A stretch of DNA of 64,000 bases, taken from NCBI GenBank assembly GCA_013115135.1, contig JABANP010000231.1, positions 1 through 64,000 on the forward strand, written 5' to 3'. The notes under the pieces are model-generated. The model was not told the origin of the DNA and did not search any database. It saw nothing but the letters and a program-made list of their open reading frames with translations. This DNA is from Perkinsus olseni. Taxonomy: Eukaryota > Perkinsozoa > Perkinsida > Perkinsidae. How positions within the stretch are numbered: position 1 is the stretch's first letter; each line of letters begins with the position of its first letter. Below, piece by piece: positions 34,185-46,143 of this stretch. The position numbers and the translations under genes are program-made.

Positions 34185-37100
34185 GCTCGATGAACTGCAT
34201 TAGTTCCACGTAGTATCTTAGGTTGACTCATGCAAATGATGGGTAAAGCAGAGGCCAATTGGGCCACACACAAAAGCACGAACAGCTGTATGATTCAACG
34301 TGAGGGGCGAGAATCTATTAAAGTCAGGGAAGTAGCATAAAAGTTCACCATAGACCTATTCGGTAGAGCAAGCGTACACAGCAGCCATGAGCCTCCTTCT
34401 TCTGCACTTCACCAGAGCACCCTCGAGCCCTCTGCATCCGAGCATTCTGCGCCATGCCTGAGTCAACCTCGGATACTCTCAAGTGGCAATGGGCGAGGGC
34501 CCACCAGCATCCTCCACATAAGAAGTACTCGCCAAACTACGAGAGTATCTTCCGACTGCGCAGTACGAAGGTTTCGCTTCTTCTGGTCGAGTGTCGACCA
34601 GCACCACTCTGATCGGCGGAGCGAAGCGATTCACGATTGCACATTTAGTCATATCAGTTCTCACGGCGGAAGAACTCCCTCTTCATGGCCCTCCGGCTCA
34701 GGAAAGACAGCGTTGACAGCATCAGCAGCCTCATACGCGAATGAACGTTCCGTTGATGGCAGCCTCGCAGGCTCAACATACCAGCCTTCAATCGACCGTG
34801 GACCTGGTGTCCCAATGAAAAGAGTGTCAGCTACCTCATAGAAGGCATCGATGGACGCCCGTCTACGAGACTTGCCGATCTCATTGCCGCTCACACTCAG
34901 CCAATCCTCCTACCATCACCCAGCTCCGTCCTCTCTACTTCCGACTCGAAAATCGAATCAAATTTCGAATGGTACTCGAGAGTATGTCCTATCAACGCTA
35001 GAGATGGATCTTTCCCCGTCACTCAGTGCCTAGGAAGTCCACCATCCATTCATAAACTGATGGGCGCTGGCGGCTGTCGTTTGCACGCCCTACCAGTGTC
35101 AACGGCAAAGCGAGTATGCCATAATACTCCTACTATCAATTAAGGGATGCTTGCTCAACCTTAACGACACTCAATTGTGTTGAGGATCATCAGTTACACC
35201 AATACGATTTCGAGCATGCCAGTGCCCATGGAAGTGGTCCCGAGCTCGAAGGTTTGTTCCGCCTTATCAAAAGGCCCCGGCGAGCAGTATGAGACAGAAC
35301 AGGGCAGTAGCTTTACCATGGGTTGAAGCAGGGAGATAGCTGCTAGTATCCTCGCCAGTTTCTCTTCCACTGAGGTACGAATCGAGTAACGCCATAGATA
35401 GAAAAATGCACATTGCCGGGATCGAACCTGCGCGATGTTGAGCATCACAGCTTCCAAAGGACCTACTGTTTGCTCTGCCTGCTGACGTATAGAGCAGTTT
35501 CTCCTCGACAATCCATACCAGTTGGCCAAACTGAAGGATCCCTGTACACCCTACTCGATCGTACTGCCTCCCTTCTCAAATGGTTGACAGCCATTGCTCC
35601 CACCACGACAGCGTGAACGAATATGCAAGCGACACAGAGACAGGCAAGCCCAAGCCCGCCCTACGCCGTCATGAGTATTCTCGTCAGCCAACGCACGCTG
35701 GGCAGACCAAATCCACAAAGTCGCGATATAATTACCGAGGCTGCGAGGTGCGATAAATTCCAACCGCGCCCCGCCATGACACCAAAACCAATCCACATGT
35801 GAAATCTCATTGCGAACAGACATTGCAAGAAATGCACAAAAAAGCATACTCGCAGGAGTGAACGAGTGAACGCCTGCAAGGTCCTTACACATCGCCGCGC
35901 TCGGTCTTCTCTTTCCTTTTCCACAGCCATCTGGCTTGTAACCTGACTTCCCTCGCTGCAACCACCCACCTCCGCAACGCTCGGTGAGTTGCTTTCCTTC
36001 TGGATGACGCCGCGCTGAGGACAGCGACTGGACGAAGGGCACGTGGTTGGGGCTACCATAATTGCGAATGCCTCCGCAGGTATGATGCACGATAAGACGT
36101 CGCGCGCCACGAAATTAAGCATCTGTAGGTTGATGCTAGTAACTGGCAGAAGGAAAGATCTGCCCGCAAGAGAACCGTATCGGGTTCATAGCAATTTCCT
36201 ATCTAAGCAACATGCTCACCTATTAAGAGAGAGAATGATAACAATGATGATACTTCCCCACCGATCGATACCACACCTCGTTTCTGACCCCACTATCTTC
36301 GTAACGGTCTCTTGCCGAGATCGGATAGTATTGCCAAGATCATTTTTATCGCGTATGATCGTTATCGTACAACTGATGCAAGGTTTGCATACCGCATTTC
36401 TGCCAACCTATACGATCTCCTTCCCGAAATTGCCCAACTCTATCGCCAAAGACGAACAACGAGTGCCTCTCAATCCACCACGGCGAGGGAAAGATTCGCC
36501 CATCGACCGCACCGCAAAGTTCCTGCACAGATTCTGGATATCTTCTATATGCACAATAATATCATACTATTATTAATATACAGTACGCGCAATCTAAAGA
36601 CGCAGTTTCGTCTCACCAGCATAACTTTTTACCTAGAGCTCGTATGGATCTGTAATTTTAACTATGAGCTCTCCTAACATTGTTATACTGTTTAAACACG
36701 TCACCGATCGAATTAGCGGACAAAAATTTTTGGTGCATTCAATGAGCAACCGTGCCGGCGCACGGTGGAAAATTTCAAATTACAGGTCCATATGAGTTCT
36801 AGGTAAAAAGCTATGCCGGTGACACGAAACTGTCTCTGAAGATTGCGCATACTGTATATTAACGTCAATGATACTTCTCTATTGATCTCGAGAATTTTCG
36901 GCTACCCAGTTCGGCGGTTTGCGAGCAGCTCACCTCCTTCCTCGCCTTCACATCCACCTGCCGGGAGATTTGGTCCAACACCCTCGTCTAAAACAACGGA
37001 CGTTGAACCCGCGAAGGTTCAATTCCCAGCAGGAGCATTTCTCACTTTTCTCCTCCGTTCTCGAGAATAGTCTCTCCAGGCGCTGAAACATCTCCTTCCT

Positions 37101-37364
37101 CCAACCGTCAGCTCAACGAAAATCATCTCCAACTTCCGCAGCCGTTCACGAGTATCCACGACTTCCTGTACCGTTAGGGTTTTGCAAGATTGCAAGATAG
37201 CTCAAGACTCAGTATGCCTCGTCAACGACTCACATTTGTATGAAACGAGCAATTGATAGAATCTTTCCACGCGCGGGATTATTGGTGAAAACAGATACCG
37301 CTTCATGGCCGCTTCTCGCGGGAAGGCGCCCCAAAAGAAAGGCTCTCTCCAATTGACTCCCCAC
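34185..37364. other. mixed exon/intron DNA, mostly unassigned
   Basis: Minus-strand exon-like sequence at about 34665-34880 (see separate entry). A tRNA T-arm-like block on the minus strand near 35425-35409, and the first copy of the TAATTTCGTGGCGCGC motif (minus strand, about 36092-36110). The rest shows no gene I can support; the stretch at 36.5-36.9 kb is AT-rich. Confidence 0.35.
34665..34877 (-). CDS. unassigned internal exon followed by a 56-nt intron
   Basis: A frame of about 70 codons (SIDAFYEVADTLFIGTPGPR, then acidic AFPEPEG-like end) lies between an AAG acceptor and a GTGAGA donor. The following intron, 34609-34664, is 56 nt and contains GCTTCGCTCCGC, the inverse of a module seen in other introns. 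I do not recognise the protein. Confidence 0.35.
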
Positions 37365-38715
37365 CTTCCGCCATCTCAAGAGTGCCAGTCGGACGGTATT
37401 TCTCAAACACAATCGGCGGAAACTTTCAAGGCAGCCGAGGTTCCTTTGCCTGAAATACAGATAGACCCATCTTGGGCCTTTGTCGCGCGCCACGAAATTC
37501 AAGATGCGACATTATTTCAAGGAGGCTAAACGATAATACCGCGCAGGGATGAGTGGTTGTCTTGCTAAGTGACAATTCACTCAATAATACACAAAAAACG
37601 TCTCCTGCAGGGTTCGAACCCGGGACCTCAAACCTTCACTCACTCTATATTCTCCCTTGCAGAATGCCGCAACAACATGGAGAGGATCATACGTCCGCGA
37701 CGCTGCAGGGCCGACCTCATGGCCCCTTCCAAGTGCGCCAGGCCTCGTCTCCACGTCCTGATCAACCCGGACTTCTACTCGAAAGAGAGACCATCGCCTT
37801 CTCCAAGTTTTTCAAGAGCGCCGAAAAACTTCCAAGTTCACCACGAGACAAAGTCTTACGAGAAGGGCAATAATAATTTCTCGTCGAATACATTTTTCTC
37901 AGGAAAAACCGTCTATTTCGTCGATGTTGTCATACCAACTTTCCACCAAGACCACCACCGGCGGCATTTCCAACCCTCAGAGCCAAGACGTCACAGCAGA
38001 TCAGCTCACCTGAGCCCTCCCCACTTCAACACATTAAACGCTCGCCGAAGATACGCTGAACGGTGTCGATAGCCTCCCACCTAAATCATACGTTCGCTGA
38101 CCGCTGCGCCACGAAATTACCCACCTCCACCAGCTTCCGTAACAAGACAAGTCTCACACACAGCGATCGCCACTCTCGTAATATCTGCCCATAAAAATGC
38201 GCCACGAAATTGGCACACAAGCCAACCTGTCTCCCCGCTAATTCTTCCCGATGCGCGCACAGAGAAGATACGGCCGACCTCCGGATCGAAGCAGCCGAAC
38301 GCCGCTCGCACCATCTGAAAGACAATAAACTACCATCGGGAAAATACGGAAATTACGAAAATTTCAGTCCAACTCCGATTTCGGCTTTTCCCGCAGATAT
38401 TCCGTTTTTTTCACAAGTTTTTTCGCGAAAATTTTCGAGGGAAAAAAAGAGGCCGAGGGCGGCTGGGAAATTCACCCGAGTGAATTTTATAATTTCCACT
38501 TCTCACTTTCTCCATTCGTTGAAGACGATTTCCAGGCTACATCGCTTTGGCGTCAGCCCTTCCGCAATTCGGACCATGATCCTCTCCGTACATGTCCGCC
38601 TGAAGACGCAGGTTCGAATCCCACCAAAGGCATTTCTCTTACAATTTCCACTTCATAACAGCCAGGCGACATCTAGAACGCATCATCCTCGTGATAGTGG
38701 TCACCAGCCTCTTCA
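37365..38715 (-). CDS. W-repeat (Sfi1-like, probable centrin-binding) gene, seven consecutive exons
   Basis: Seven exons join with consistent phases on the minus strand: 38715-38643, 38599-38507, 38314-38227, 38184-38125, 38080-38010, 37757-37644 and 37449-37365. All introns are GT-AG (43, 192, 42, 44, 252 and 194 nt). The product is a basic helical protein with Trp-centred repeats: RLAVMKWKL, LEIVFNEWRKWCERR, ILREWRSLCVRLVLLRKL, AFNVLKWGGL and RLALLRWRK. In Sfi1-type proteins each such helix binds one centrin on a filament at centrosomes or basal bodies; that is family knowledge applied by pattern only. Other exons of the same kind lie on both sides, so the full gene probably spans much of 33-45 kb. 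Start and end are not defined. The introns carry shared short modules described in the findings. Confidence 0.7.
38081..38226 (-). repeat. two consecutive short introns with the same AATTTCGTGGCGC core
   Basis: Introns 38226-38185 (42 nt) and 38124-38081 (44 nt) flank a 60-nt exon. Both carry AATTTCGTGGCGC, at offset 16 in the first and offset 7 in the second. The flanking exon phases fit only if both are removed. Confidence 0.75.
38600..38642 (-). repeat. 43-nt intron built from an antisense tRNA T-arm-like sequence
   Basis: The intron starts GTAAGAG and ends TCTTCAG. Read on the plus strand it contains GCAGGTTCGAATCCCACC, a box-B/T-arm sequence, followed by an acceptor-like tail. It separates two W-repeat exons in phase (AAA TT / G CGG). 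Confidence 0.7.
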
Positions 38716-39117
38716 CTGCGGCACTTGAAGCCCGCCAAGTTGAAAAGATACTCCTGAAGTAAGGCAGAGCCCCTGGCTGCTCGAATCAGTTAATAATGGA
38801 AAAGTAGCATAAAAACCAAAGCCAAACTCAGAACAACAAATCCCTCTTCAGCACGCTGGCTACAATGAAGCAACGTCTCTCGGTACTTTTCTTTCGAATA
38901 CAAAAGTTACCATTCGTCAGGCAAACTCTCACAAATGGTGACAACTCGGAGATAACGCCAGCAGCGAGTTTGGAGAGAGTATTAAACGAGATCAATGATG
39001 TATCCATTTTGTAGTGTTTCCCTGGAAAAGCCTTCTCGCGAGGCCAATAGACGAAATTTTCGTGGGAAATTCATCACTCAGGGGGAAAAAATTCACTAAG
39101 CGGAGTTTTTCACCCAC

Positions 39118-39215
39118 CTTAATCGTTCAGCCTTCGTTCTGCGGATGCGCTGGGAACACATCGCACTATAAAGACGATCAGATCGCTCAAGACCAACCAC
39201 ACGGAGCCAGTGTCT
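39118..39215 (-). CDS. W-repeat exon
   Basis: 98 nt between a TTTTTTCAG acceptor and a GTGGGTG donor, encoding RHWLRVVGLERSDRLYSAMC and a basic tail. The TAATTTCGTGGCGCG motif at about 39226-39241 sits just upstream of the acceptor, so it is intronic here too. Confidence 0.5.
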
Positions 39216-39759
39216 CTGAAAAAAGTCACGCGCCACGAAATTATCTACAGCACCCTCCAAGGCGAATCACTCTCCAATTCTGACCGCGCGCCACGAAATT
39301 ACAAGATGCATTTGCTGTATCTTGTTTCAAGAGGGATGGTTCAAGGGCAGTTCATTGAGCACAGACAGACGCGCTCAGGTGAACCTAAGATACTTTCTTC
39401 CCTCCCGGCACAACACCCCCGATTTGAGCTCAATAAAGATACGGTAGCTAAGTGAGGTACAAAAATCCGATTGACATGGCGCTTGTTCTTCACCGGTGAA
39501 AAAGGCCTAGAGTTGCTGAGGTATTGCTCGTGATGAACTAAGCGCTCGAAACAGTATTTCCCTGTGCACGTTGAAAGTGAGATTGGGCCCAGAAAATGTG
39601 GTATCGAAATTCTCCGCCGTGAAATTTCCGCGAAGTTCTCATTTTACGGTACGGTGTACTCCGATCAGGGCCTACCAGTATCTTCCGCGTGCGCGATTGG
39701 CCGAGCTCTTGATGGAAGCACTGTCGTCGTGTATTACACTTTAGTACTATCTGAAACGC

Positions 39760-42700
39760 TCAAAAGTATCTTATCCCTTCACAATCTCCTAGCTTCAAGC
39801 TAAGATACTTCACTCTATGGCAAAGATACGCCGTCCTTCCTCGCTCTTCATAATTTCGTGGCGCGCGAGAAACGCCTACATCTTTCCACCCGTCAAACGC
39901 CATAGTGAGCAGTTCTCGATTCAACTCTTCCGTCCTCGCGATGATCATTCTGCGCAAAATCTTCCCGCTGCGTGCCTGAAGCGAATGACAGCTCCCAAAT
40001 TTCTGTGACCTCCAAGCATCGACCTAAGATACTCATCGCGCGTTCAAAACCTTTCATGAATTCCGCCCTGACCCTGAATATCTTGTGCACGCGTGCAAGT
40101 TTTTTCCTCAACAGTATGCTAACGAAGGAGATACTGCTCAGTAACGCGTATCTTAGGTTGATCATGGTGTTCTACGAGTTCACTCGCTCGATCTTCAGAT
40201 TCGACGTAATTTACAAAAAAAATTTCGACCAGTCCAGATCCGAACTCCAAAAATATAAACCCGTCCTTCTCCGCTCACCCAGCTTGACCATTCCCGCAAG
40301 ATTCGCGATAGCGTATCTTTCCAACCTCGTCTCAGCCATGGATGATAGCGTATCCTTCACAGTGCGCTCCCGTCTGGATACCCTGATACCGCCCTTCACA
40401 CAGAGTGTCGCCGCTGAGCCCCACCTGACTTCTTCTCGCCACATTCGAATTATACCGCCCAAAATTCTTTTCCTTTGCGTAAATTCTGGAAGGCCTTCGC
40501 GCCCCGTCGCCTCGCTCCAACTCGACACCAAATATTGAATGCTTCCGACAGGACCTGCCGGCGGAGCGAAGCGATCCAGATTCGAAAATTTCATTCCGTG
40601 AAAAAGTCCACCTTCGCCTGAAAATCGGAAGAAACGCGGCAATATTTCCCCGAAAACAGTCCAAAAAACAAAATTTTCCGGAAAAAAGATGAGCACCTCG
40701 ATGGAGCAATGGCGACACCCATGCAGCCCCCACCTGCCGATCGGAGCCAGCTGCAATTTCGTGGCGAATTCTTCTCAGCGTCATCCTCTGGTTCATTATA
40801 CACGCATGCCTGCTGAGGGCCTCTATACCCTGCGAAAAGTAGATCTGAAATTGAAAAAAAAATTAGCAGAATTTTCCGAAAACCCGGGAAACGTTGCTGA
40901 GCCGGACCGCAGCGAACTGATGTTCTATGAAGGGACTCAGCCGCTGGGAGTGTTTGAATCAGTTTCTCATAGACAGAGCATATCGATCACGTGATCGATT
41001 GACTACTCACCTTCCGCATTAACTTTTCTATGATTCGCCCAAGTACAATAGCGCCGTTTCGCGCCCCTCTCGTCCGATGAACCCTCGCGCGCCACCGAAA
41101 TTATTACCTGATGAAGAACAGCTGGAAACAGAAAAAACATCCCGGAAAAAAATCAGGAAAACCAGAGAAAGGTGCGCCCAACCTCCAAGTTTTCCGTATC
41201 CTCACCCACCCGCCAGAGAAGCAAACGAATCCTTCGTCCGAATTTTTGTCGCGCGCCATGAAATTACGAATTTCGGCTCACTTTTCTCTATGAGGGCAGC
41301 ATCCAACGGTTTCATCATCTCAGATTGTTCAACCGCCGACTTCGTCGCAAAATACCACAACAAAAGACACTGAAAGAATAGAATCAAACTTCTAGCGGAG
41401 CGAAGCGCTACTTTTTTCTTCAAATTAACAACCAGCAATTCTCGCTCTTCACAAACCATTTGATACTGCCTCCGCCAGTGGCCGAAGATACTCGTCTTCA
41501 GATTCTTCTGCGTGCGGCAGAGCTGAAACCAAAAGATTCCCGTCCATGAACCTACTCACAAGAATTCAAATTTTTCAATCCAGCTCGCCAGAAAAACGCT
41601 TCAACAGAAACAAGCATAGTTTCTGAGTCGCCGAATTCCGTTGGGTATCGCTCACTTATCCACCAGTGGCAACTTACCCACCAGAGTGCGTTATCGCCAA
41701 AAAATTTTTGGCGAATGGCGGCCAAGCAGTTGGTCGCGGTGGTTACTTCGATTGTCCGGCAGAGCGAAGCTAGCAAAAGCGAATCTAGCGGTCGAGCATC
41801 TCACCGGCAAGCTTGCTAGCTTCTCAAGCATCCTACTCGAGCGGCGACTTCGACTTACAAACCTGAACGTATCCAAGCTTGAAGCTGGGTAATTACAAGT
41901 AGGTCGAGGTTCGAGTATCTTTTGCATCTCCAAAGATACGACCCCCCCACCGACGTCCGTGCGATCTACTTTTTTTGCAAAGTGCTTCAACAACCACAAA
42001 CCAAATCGATTGCCTCCAAAAAATTTTGAAGAATCTTCATGTTCCGTAACACCCCATGGTCAAGCTAAGATACTAAGTCGCCCTCACGCCCGCAAGAATA
42101 TACTTCCGAATATCGCCAGAGTGAACCCTCCCCACCTCCATAGAATCAAAGCTCGTCTCTGCAGCCTCCCGCAGACCCCTCCTAGCCAGCTCGTCGCTGT
42201 GTCGTATCTAGCAACTACCAGCTGCCACGATCGATTCCTCTCACGGCAACAGTCGTCTACACTGTTCTCAAATCCGCGTTATCAAACCGCGCAAGGTGTC
42301 ACCTGATCACCAATTCTGCTTGCTTCGCTCCGCCAGATTCTCAATATAATTTCGCAACTGCCCAACCCAAATGATGGTGGAGGGCGGTGAGAAGCAACCA
42401 CACCGACAACCTGATGAGCAGACAAATACCCCAAAATCTATCAATTGAAACAAAAATTTCCGAAAGCTTAGCGGAGCGTTGCAGGAGTGAAATCTCTTTA
42501 ACGTGTCACTAACGCGTACCGCGTAATGCGACGCAAAGAGCTTCCTGCAACGTGGCAGAGTTGATAGTAGCAACCTCCAATACCAAAATAGATCAACAAC
42601 GATGATCAATGCGCTGCACCATCACTTCGTGTTTGAGTGGCGTTCCCGAATTTTCAACAGCTTCGCTCCGCTCAAGAAGACTTACTTTTTCCAGCCGCTC

Positions 42701-45103
42701 AGCAGTGCTCTGACGTGCCACTACTTCCCTCAGACCAGCGACTAAGACAAGACACCCAGTCATATTCTCGCGCGCCACGAAATTACGTTCAACCGAATGG
42801 GCACAAACCGGCATCGGCAAATCGATCGCGTGATCGATACGATCTCACCAGCCTGTCCGATCCTCCCGACCAAAATATTCCGCAAAATAACGCATCCTTG
42901 AACAACCCCGAGCCTCCTATCTGCCGCAATCACAAGACATCGCCGCCACTGTACAAAAGCACTCTGAACGGCAAGATACCTGAGCAATTTAAAAAGCGCG
43001 CGCCATCGTGATCGATCAAAATGATCAAGGAAGAATTCTCGGTATCAAACACTTTTCTGGTAGATTATCATATCTCCCTAGTAAAGGTAATATGTCAGTA
43101 TGGTCTATCTTTACCCCAGTATAATAAAATAAACGAAAGTCCAGCGCCTCGAGACTCCACCTTTCCCGAAAAAGCTGATTCGCAAAAGCGAAAATCGATC
43201 AGCCGATCGATTTACCCACCTTGCAACCTCAGTAGACCTCCTAGCTGTAAGCTCCCGCTGCTGCGATCGACCAATCCATCTCCATGAGAGAAACGAAAAC
43301 CGCAGAATCTCTGCCCGCTCGCGACGCGCCAAAGTTTCAGCCTGAACTGTGACTATGGAAAGATGTGCTCCTCACCATGATGAACACGTAGTGTCTAGTA
43401 GTGCAATGAGTATCTTTTCAACATGCTCGACCTCCACATGCAAGGTCAACACGGAATGAAGATTCTCGTAATATCCACTCACAATCACTCCTTCATAATA
43501 CGATCGAGCATCATCCCTGACTGCTGTGACCGCGCGCCACGAAATTATAGCCTTCAGGACCTGGCGCCGAATAGTTCTCCACCCTCTGTAATTTCGGGTC
43601 ACTCACCCTGATTCTCTCTTCCTCTCTTCGCTTTCGTCTCGCCGCCACCGTCGCGCGCCACGAAATTACACATCTCCTCTGGATAGCCAGCAGACGCCCC
43701 GCCGTCCACAACGAGAGAATCTGCGGAGGCTGCAAGATCCCTCGAGCTGCCATTCCATCGTGACGGTCGAAGTCAACCTTATGATTCGTGATATGAGATT
43801 CTCAGTATGTCCAACGATCCACCAGCACTACGAACAATCACCACAAAAAAAATAAGGAATTATAAGAGTCACGCACGGTACTGAAAATTTTAGTCCAAAA
43901 TATCTCGGCAGAAAGGAGACGACGTGAGAGTAATCGAAATTGTAGGGCTTTTCGAAATCATCATCCGAATTTACAGTCTTGAAAATGTCGCGGAAATTTC
44001 ACAAGAGAATTCCCTCCTCATCGATGGAACCCCGAGGCAAGATTTCCGATAATCACTTTGAATCGGCAGGTGTATGAAGCCCAGAAGAACATCCAACTCC
44101 GCTGGCTATGAATTTCCCAATCGATCAAGCAAAATCTCGACAGAACTACTCAACTGTCAGGAAATTTCTACAATTTTCCGAAAATCTTCAATCCAAGCTC
44201 ACCGCTGCAACATGACGCCTCCACAGTCGCCAACGGTCAAAGGCGTTCCGTCTGTGCAAGACGGCAAACGCGTGTTTGGCAGCCAACCTATGCTTGGCCT
44301 CCCTCCTGGATGCAGTCCAGAGACGCCAACGAAGAAAGCTGAGGAGAGGACAACCCGAGATGTCGAGGATCTCATTCTAGCGTATACGTTGCCTGGCAAA
44401 ATCCACGAGATTGGAAATTTTCCACGGACGAAACGGATCGGACTATTTTTTGCGAAGACGCGGAAATCTGCGCTCGAAAAGCGAATTTTTCCACATTAAT
44501 AAGTTCAGACGAATCAGTCCAGCTCGACTGACTACTGCGATAGCGTTAAGATATCTACTGGTATTCAACATTTCAACGCTTCAGCTGGACGGAAGAGTAT
44601 CTTTTATACGCATGAAGAGCAAGGGTGAAGGCTCTGACCTCTTCGTGGTGACGGCGAGAGTATCGCGGTATCTTCCAACCATACCACTCCATTCGGACAT
44701 CGCAGATCTCACAGATCTCTTGAGAGCACCACCTAAAATCTAACACCCACGGATCATAATCGATCACGCGATCGATTTGGTTACTTTGCCGACGACCGAT
44801 GCCAGGATGACTGAGCGGCCTCTTGTGAAGCGCCTCGTTCAACCTCTGCGAGCTCCTCCCTTGCTCTGTCCAGAATGACCTAAGCAATTTCGTGGCGCGC
44901 GAAATATCCAAATGACCACTTTCACAACTACTCATCACAAGCTCACGATCAGCGCTTTCGACAAATCCTGCAGCAGCAGCCGAAGAGTACACCTTCTGGG
45001 ATTCGAACCCGCGACCTCCATCCCTTACCTGCGTACTATCCCCAGGCTTCCCCATTCCCCCACCGCCGCTCGGCACGAGGCAACCCACTTCGATGACGCC
45101 CAA
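39760..45103 (-). CDS. further W-repeat exons of the same or related genes (order not resolved)
   Basis: Exon-like minus-strand frames with the W-repeat pattern occur at about 39890-39970 (LLTMAFDGWK, followed by a GTAGGCG donor), 40350-40560 (ILGGIIRMWREEVRW), 41270-41369 and 41412-41455 (CLLLWYFATKS, split by a 42-nt intron at 41370-41411), 42860-42980 (AFVQWRRCLVIAADRR), 43220-43320 (FSFLSWRWIGRSQQREL, then a 45-nt intron at 43175-43219) and 43600-43730 (ILSLWTAGRLLAIQRRCV). The region 44785-44870 may add another (SFWTEQGRSSQRLNEAL). Together they suggest one very long multi-exon gene or several related genes. Borders are firm only where the introns are named. Confidence 0.45.
41370..41411 (-). 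repeat. 42-nt intron carrying the GCTTCGCTCCGC module
   Basis: Starts GTAGCGCTTCGCTCCGCTAG and ends TTCTTTCAG, between exon ends encoding VVNLKKK and CLLLWYFATK. The same 12-mer (inverse GCGGAGCGAAGC) occurs in kinase intron 1 at about 52957-52975. Confidence 0.6.
43175..43219 (-). repeat. 45-nt intron with ATCGATC/GATCGAT palindrome
   Basis: Begins GTGGGTAAATCGATCG, continues with GATCGAT and ends GCGAATCAG; joins W-repeat exons in phase (GCA AG / C TTT). A second intron-like 45-mer with the palindrome at the same offset is at 44740-44784. Confidence 0.65.
44740..44784 (-). repeat. 45-nt intron-like segment with the same palindrome
   Basis: Begins GTAACCAAATCGATCG, continues CGTGATCGATT and ends GGTGTTAG. 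From position 7 it matches the intron at 43175-43219 through the palindrome. The flanking frame stays open with or without removal, since 45 is a multiple of three. Confidence 0.5.
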
Positions 45104-45622
45104 GCAGACAGCATGCAGATCTCGGCGACAATTGTCTCTGAAAATTGGAAAAAATCAGATCAGAGAAGGGACACAGATTTTTCTTCTGTTTACAGGAAAT
45201 TATATTTTTCCCGAAAACCGGAGTTACTTCGAAGACTGTCGAATCACTTTGAACTAAGTACCCGGTATGCTCTTGCGGGGAAGCAGCGGGTGGCAAAAAG
45301 ATTATCCGAAATATGGCAAAAAATAAAATTGAATTCTTGGAATTTCCATCTGTGGGGCATGAACAATTTCTCTTCAGAAAATGGCACCGGCAAAAATCCT
45401 GATATGCTACTAGGTCGAGCTACTCTGTTGCGTGCACGAGTAGAACAAAGATACTTCCTCCAGAAAAAGTAATTTGGTTCGCGCGCGTTTCTTATGAACT
45501 ATCTCTCGTAAATTCGCGCAATGCGGAATCGGAGAATTTCATCCGTAATTCCAACTCGATCAGCTAACGCGCTAGAAAGATATGATGATTGTTCATGCCC
45601 GCCACGACCCTTTTCGAGCGGC

Positions 45623-46143
45623 TCACAATTCCTTGGCCAACATTTCCTTCATAGCGTTATTGCCATCCAAAATACTTCGCGACTCGTCTAAAGCAGCATC
45701 AGCCTCTCTTATCTGAACAGGAGTAAAAGAGAGGCCCTGAAAAGAATATCGTCACGTGGCCTCAAAGCATCCACATCAGCACAGTGTTACTGAGAACAGC
45801 CTGATCTTATAGGAATATAAAAGCAGGAAGTGAATTCTGTGCCTACACATCATCGGAGATTCCAGTGGAAACATCAACTCTATTGTAACAACAATGAAAG
45901 ACCGACTCCCATCACCATTTCGTGAATAACACTTGTCGTCCCTGTTGTGGACGCACGTTCATCACCAAACCGATATCCCCTCTCCCCTCACCTGCTGCTC
46001 TAGCCTTTGCCGCTCTTCCCTCGAGTACCGCAGTACGTCGGACATGTCCTCGACACGGCGTCGCTGCTGGTCTAGCTGCCGTTGCAGTACTCTGTTCTCT
46101 CGATCGAGTCGCGTATTATCAACATCCGAGGCTCGCACCGCAA
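45623..46143 (-). CDS. coiled-coil protein, last two exons
   Basis: Exon 46143-45992 follows a TTTCTCAG acceptor and encodes 50 codons of charged coiled coil (RLDRENRVLQRQLDQQRRRV, MSDVLRYSREERQRLEQQ), then a GTGAGG donor. The last exon, 45712-45623, continues in phase (IREADAALDESRSILDGNNA, ending MLAKEL stop). The intron between is 279 nt. Glu/Arg/Gln-rich heptads are clear, but the family is not. Given the W-repeat exons upstream on the same strand, a centrosomal or basal-body protein would fit; that is inference. Confidence 0.6.

Noticed and set aside
43511..43753. Reading the TTTCGTGGCGCGC core as a conserved protein motif (CVISWRAT)
   Set aside because: It is attractive because ISWRA fits a W-repeat, and remains possible here. 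But the core is clearly intronic at 38081-38226 and occurs in both orientations, which protein conservation would not explain.
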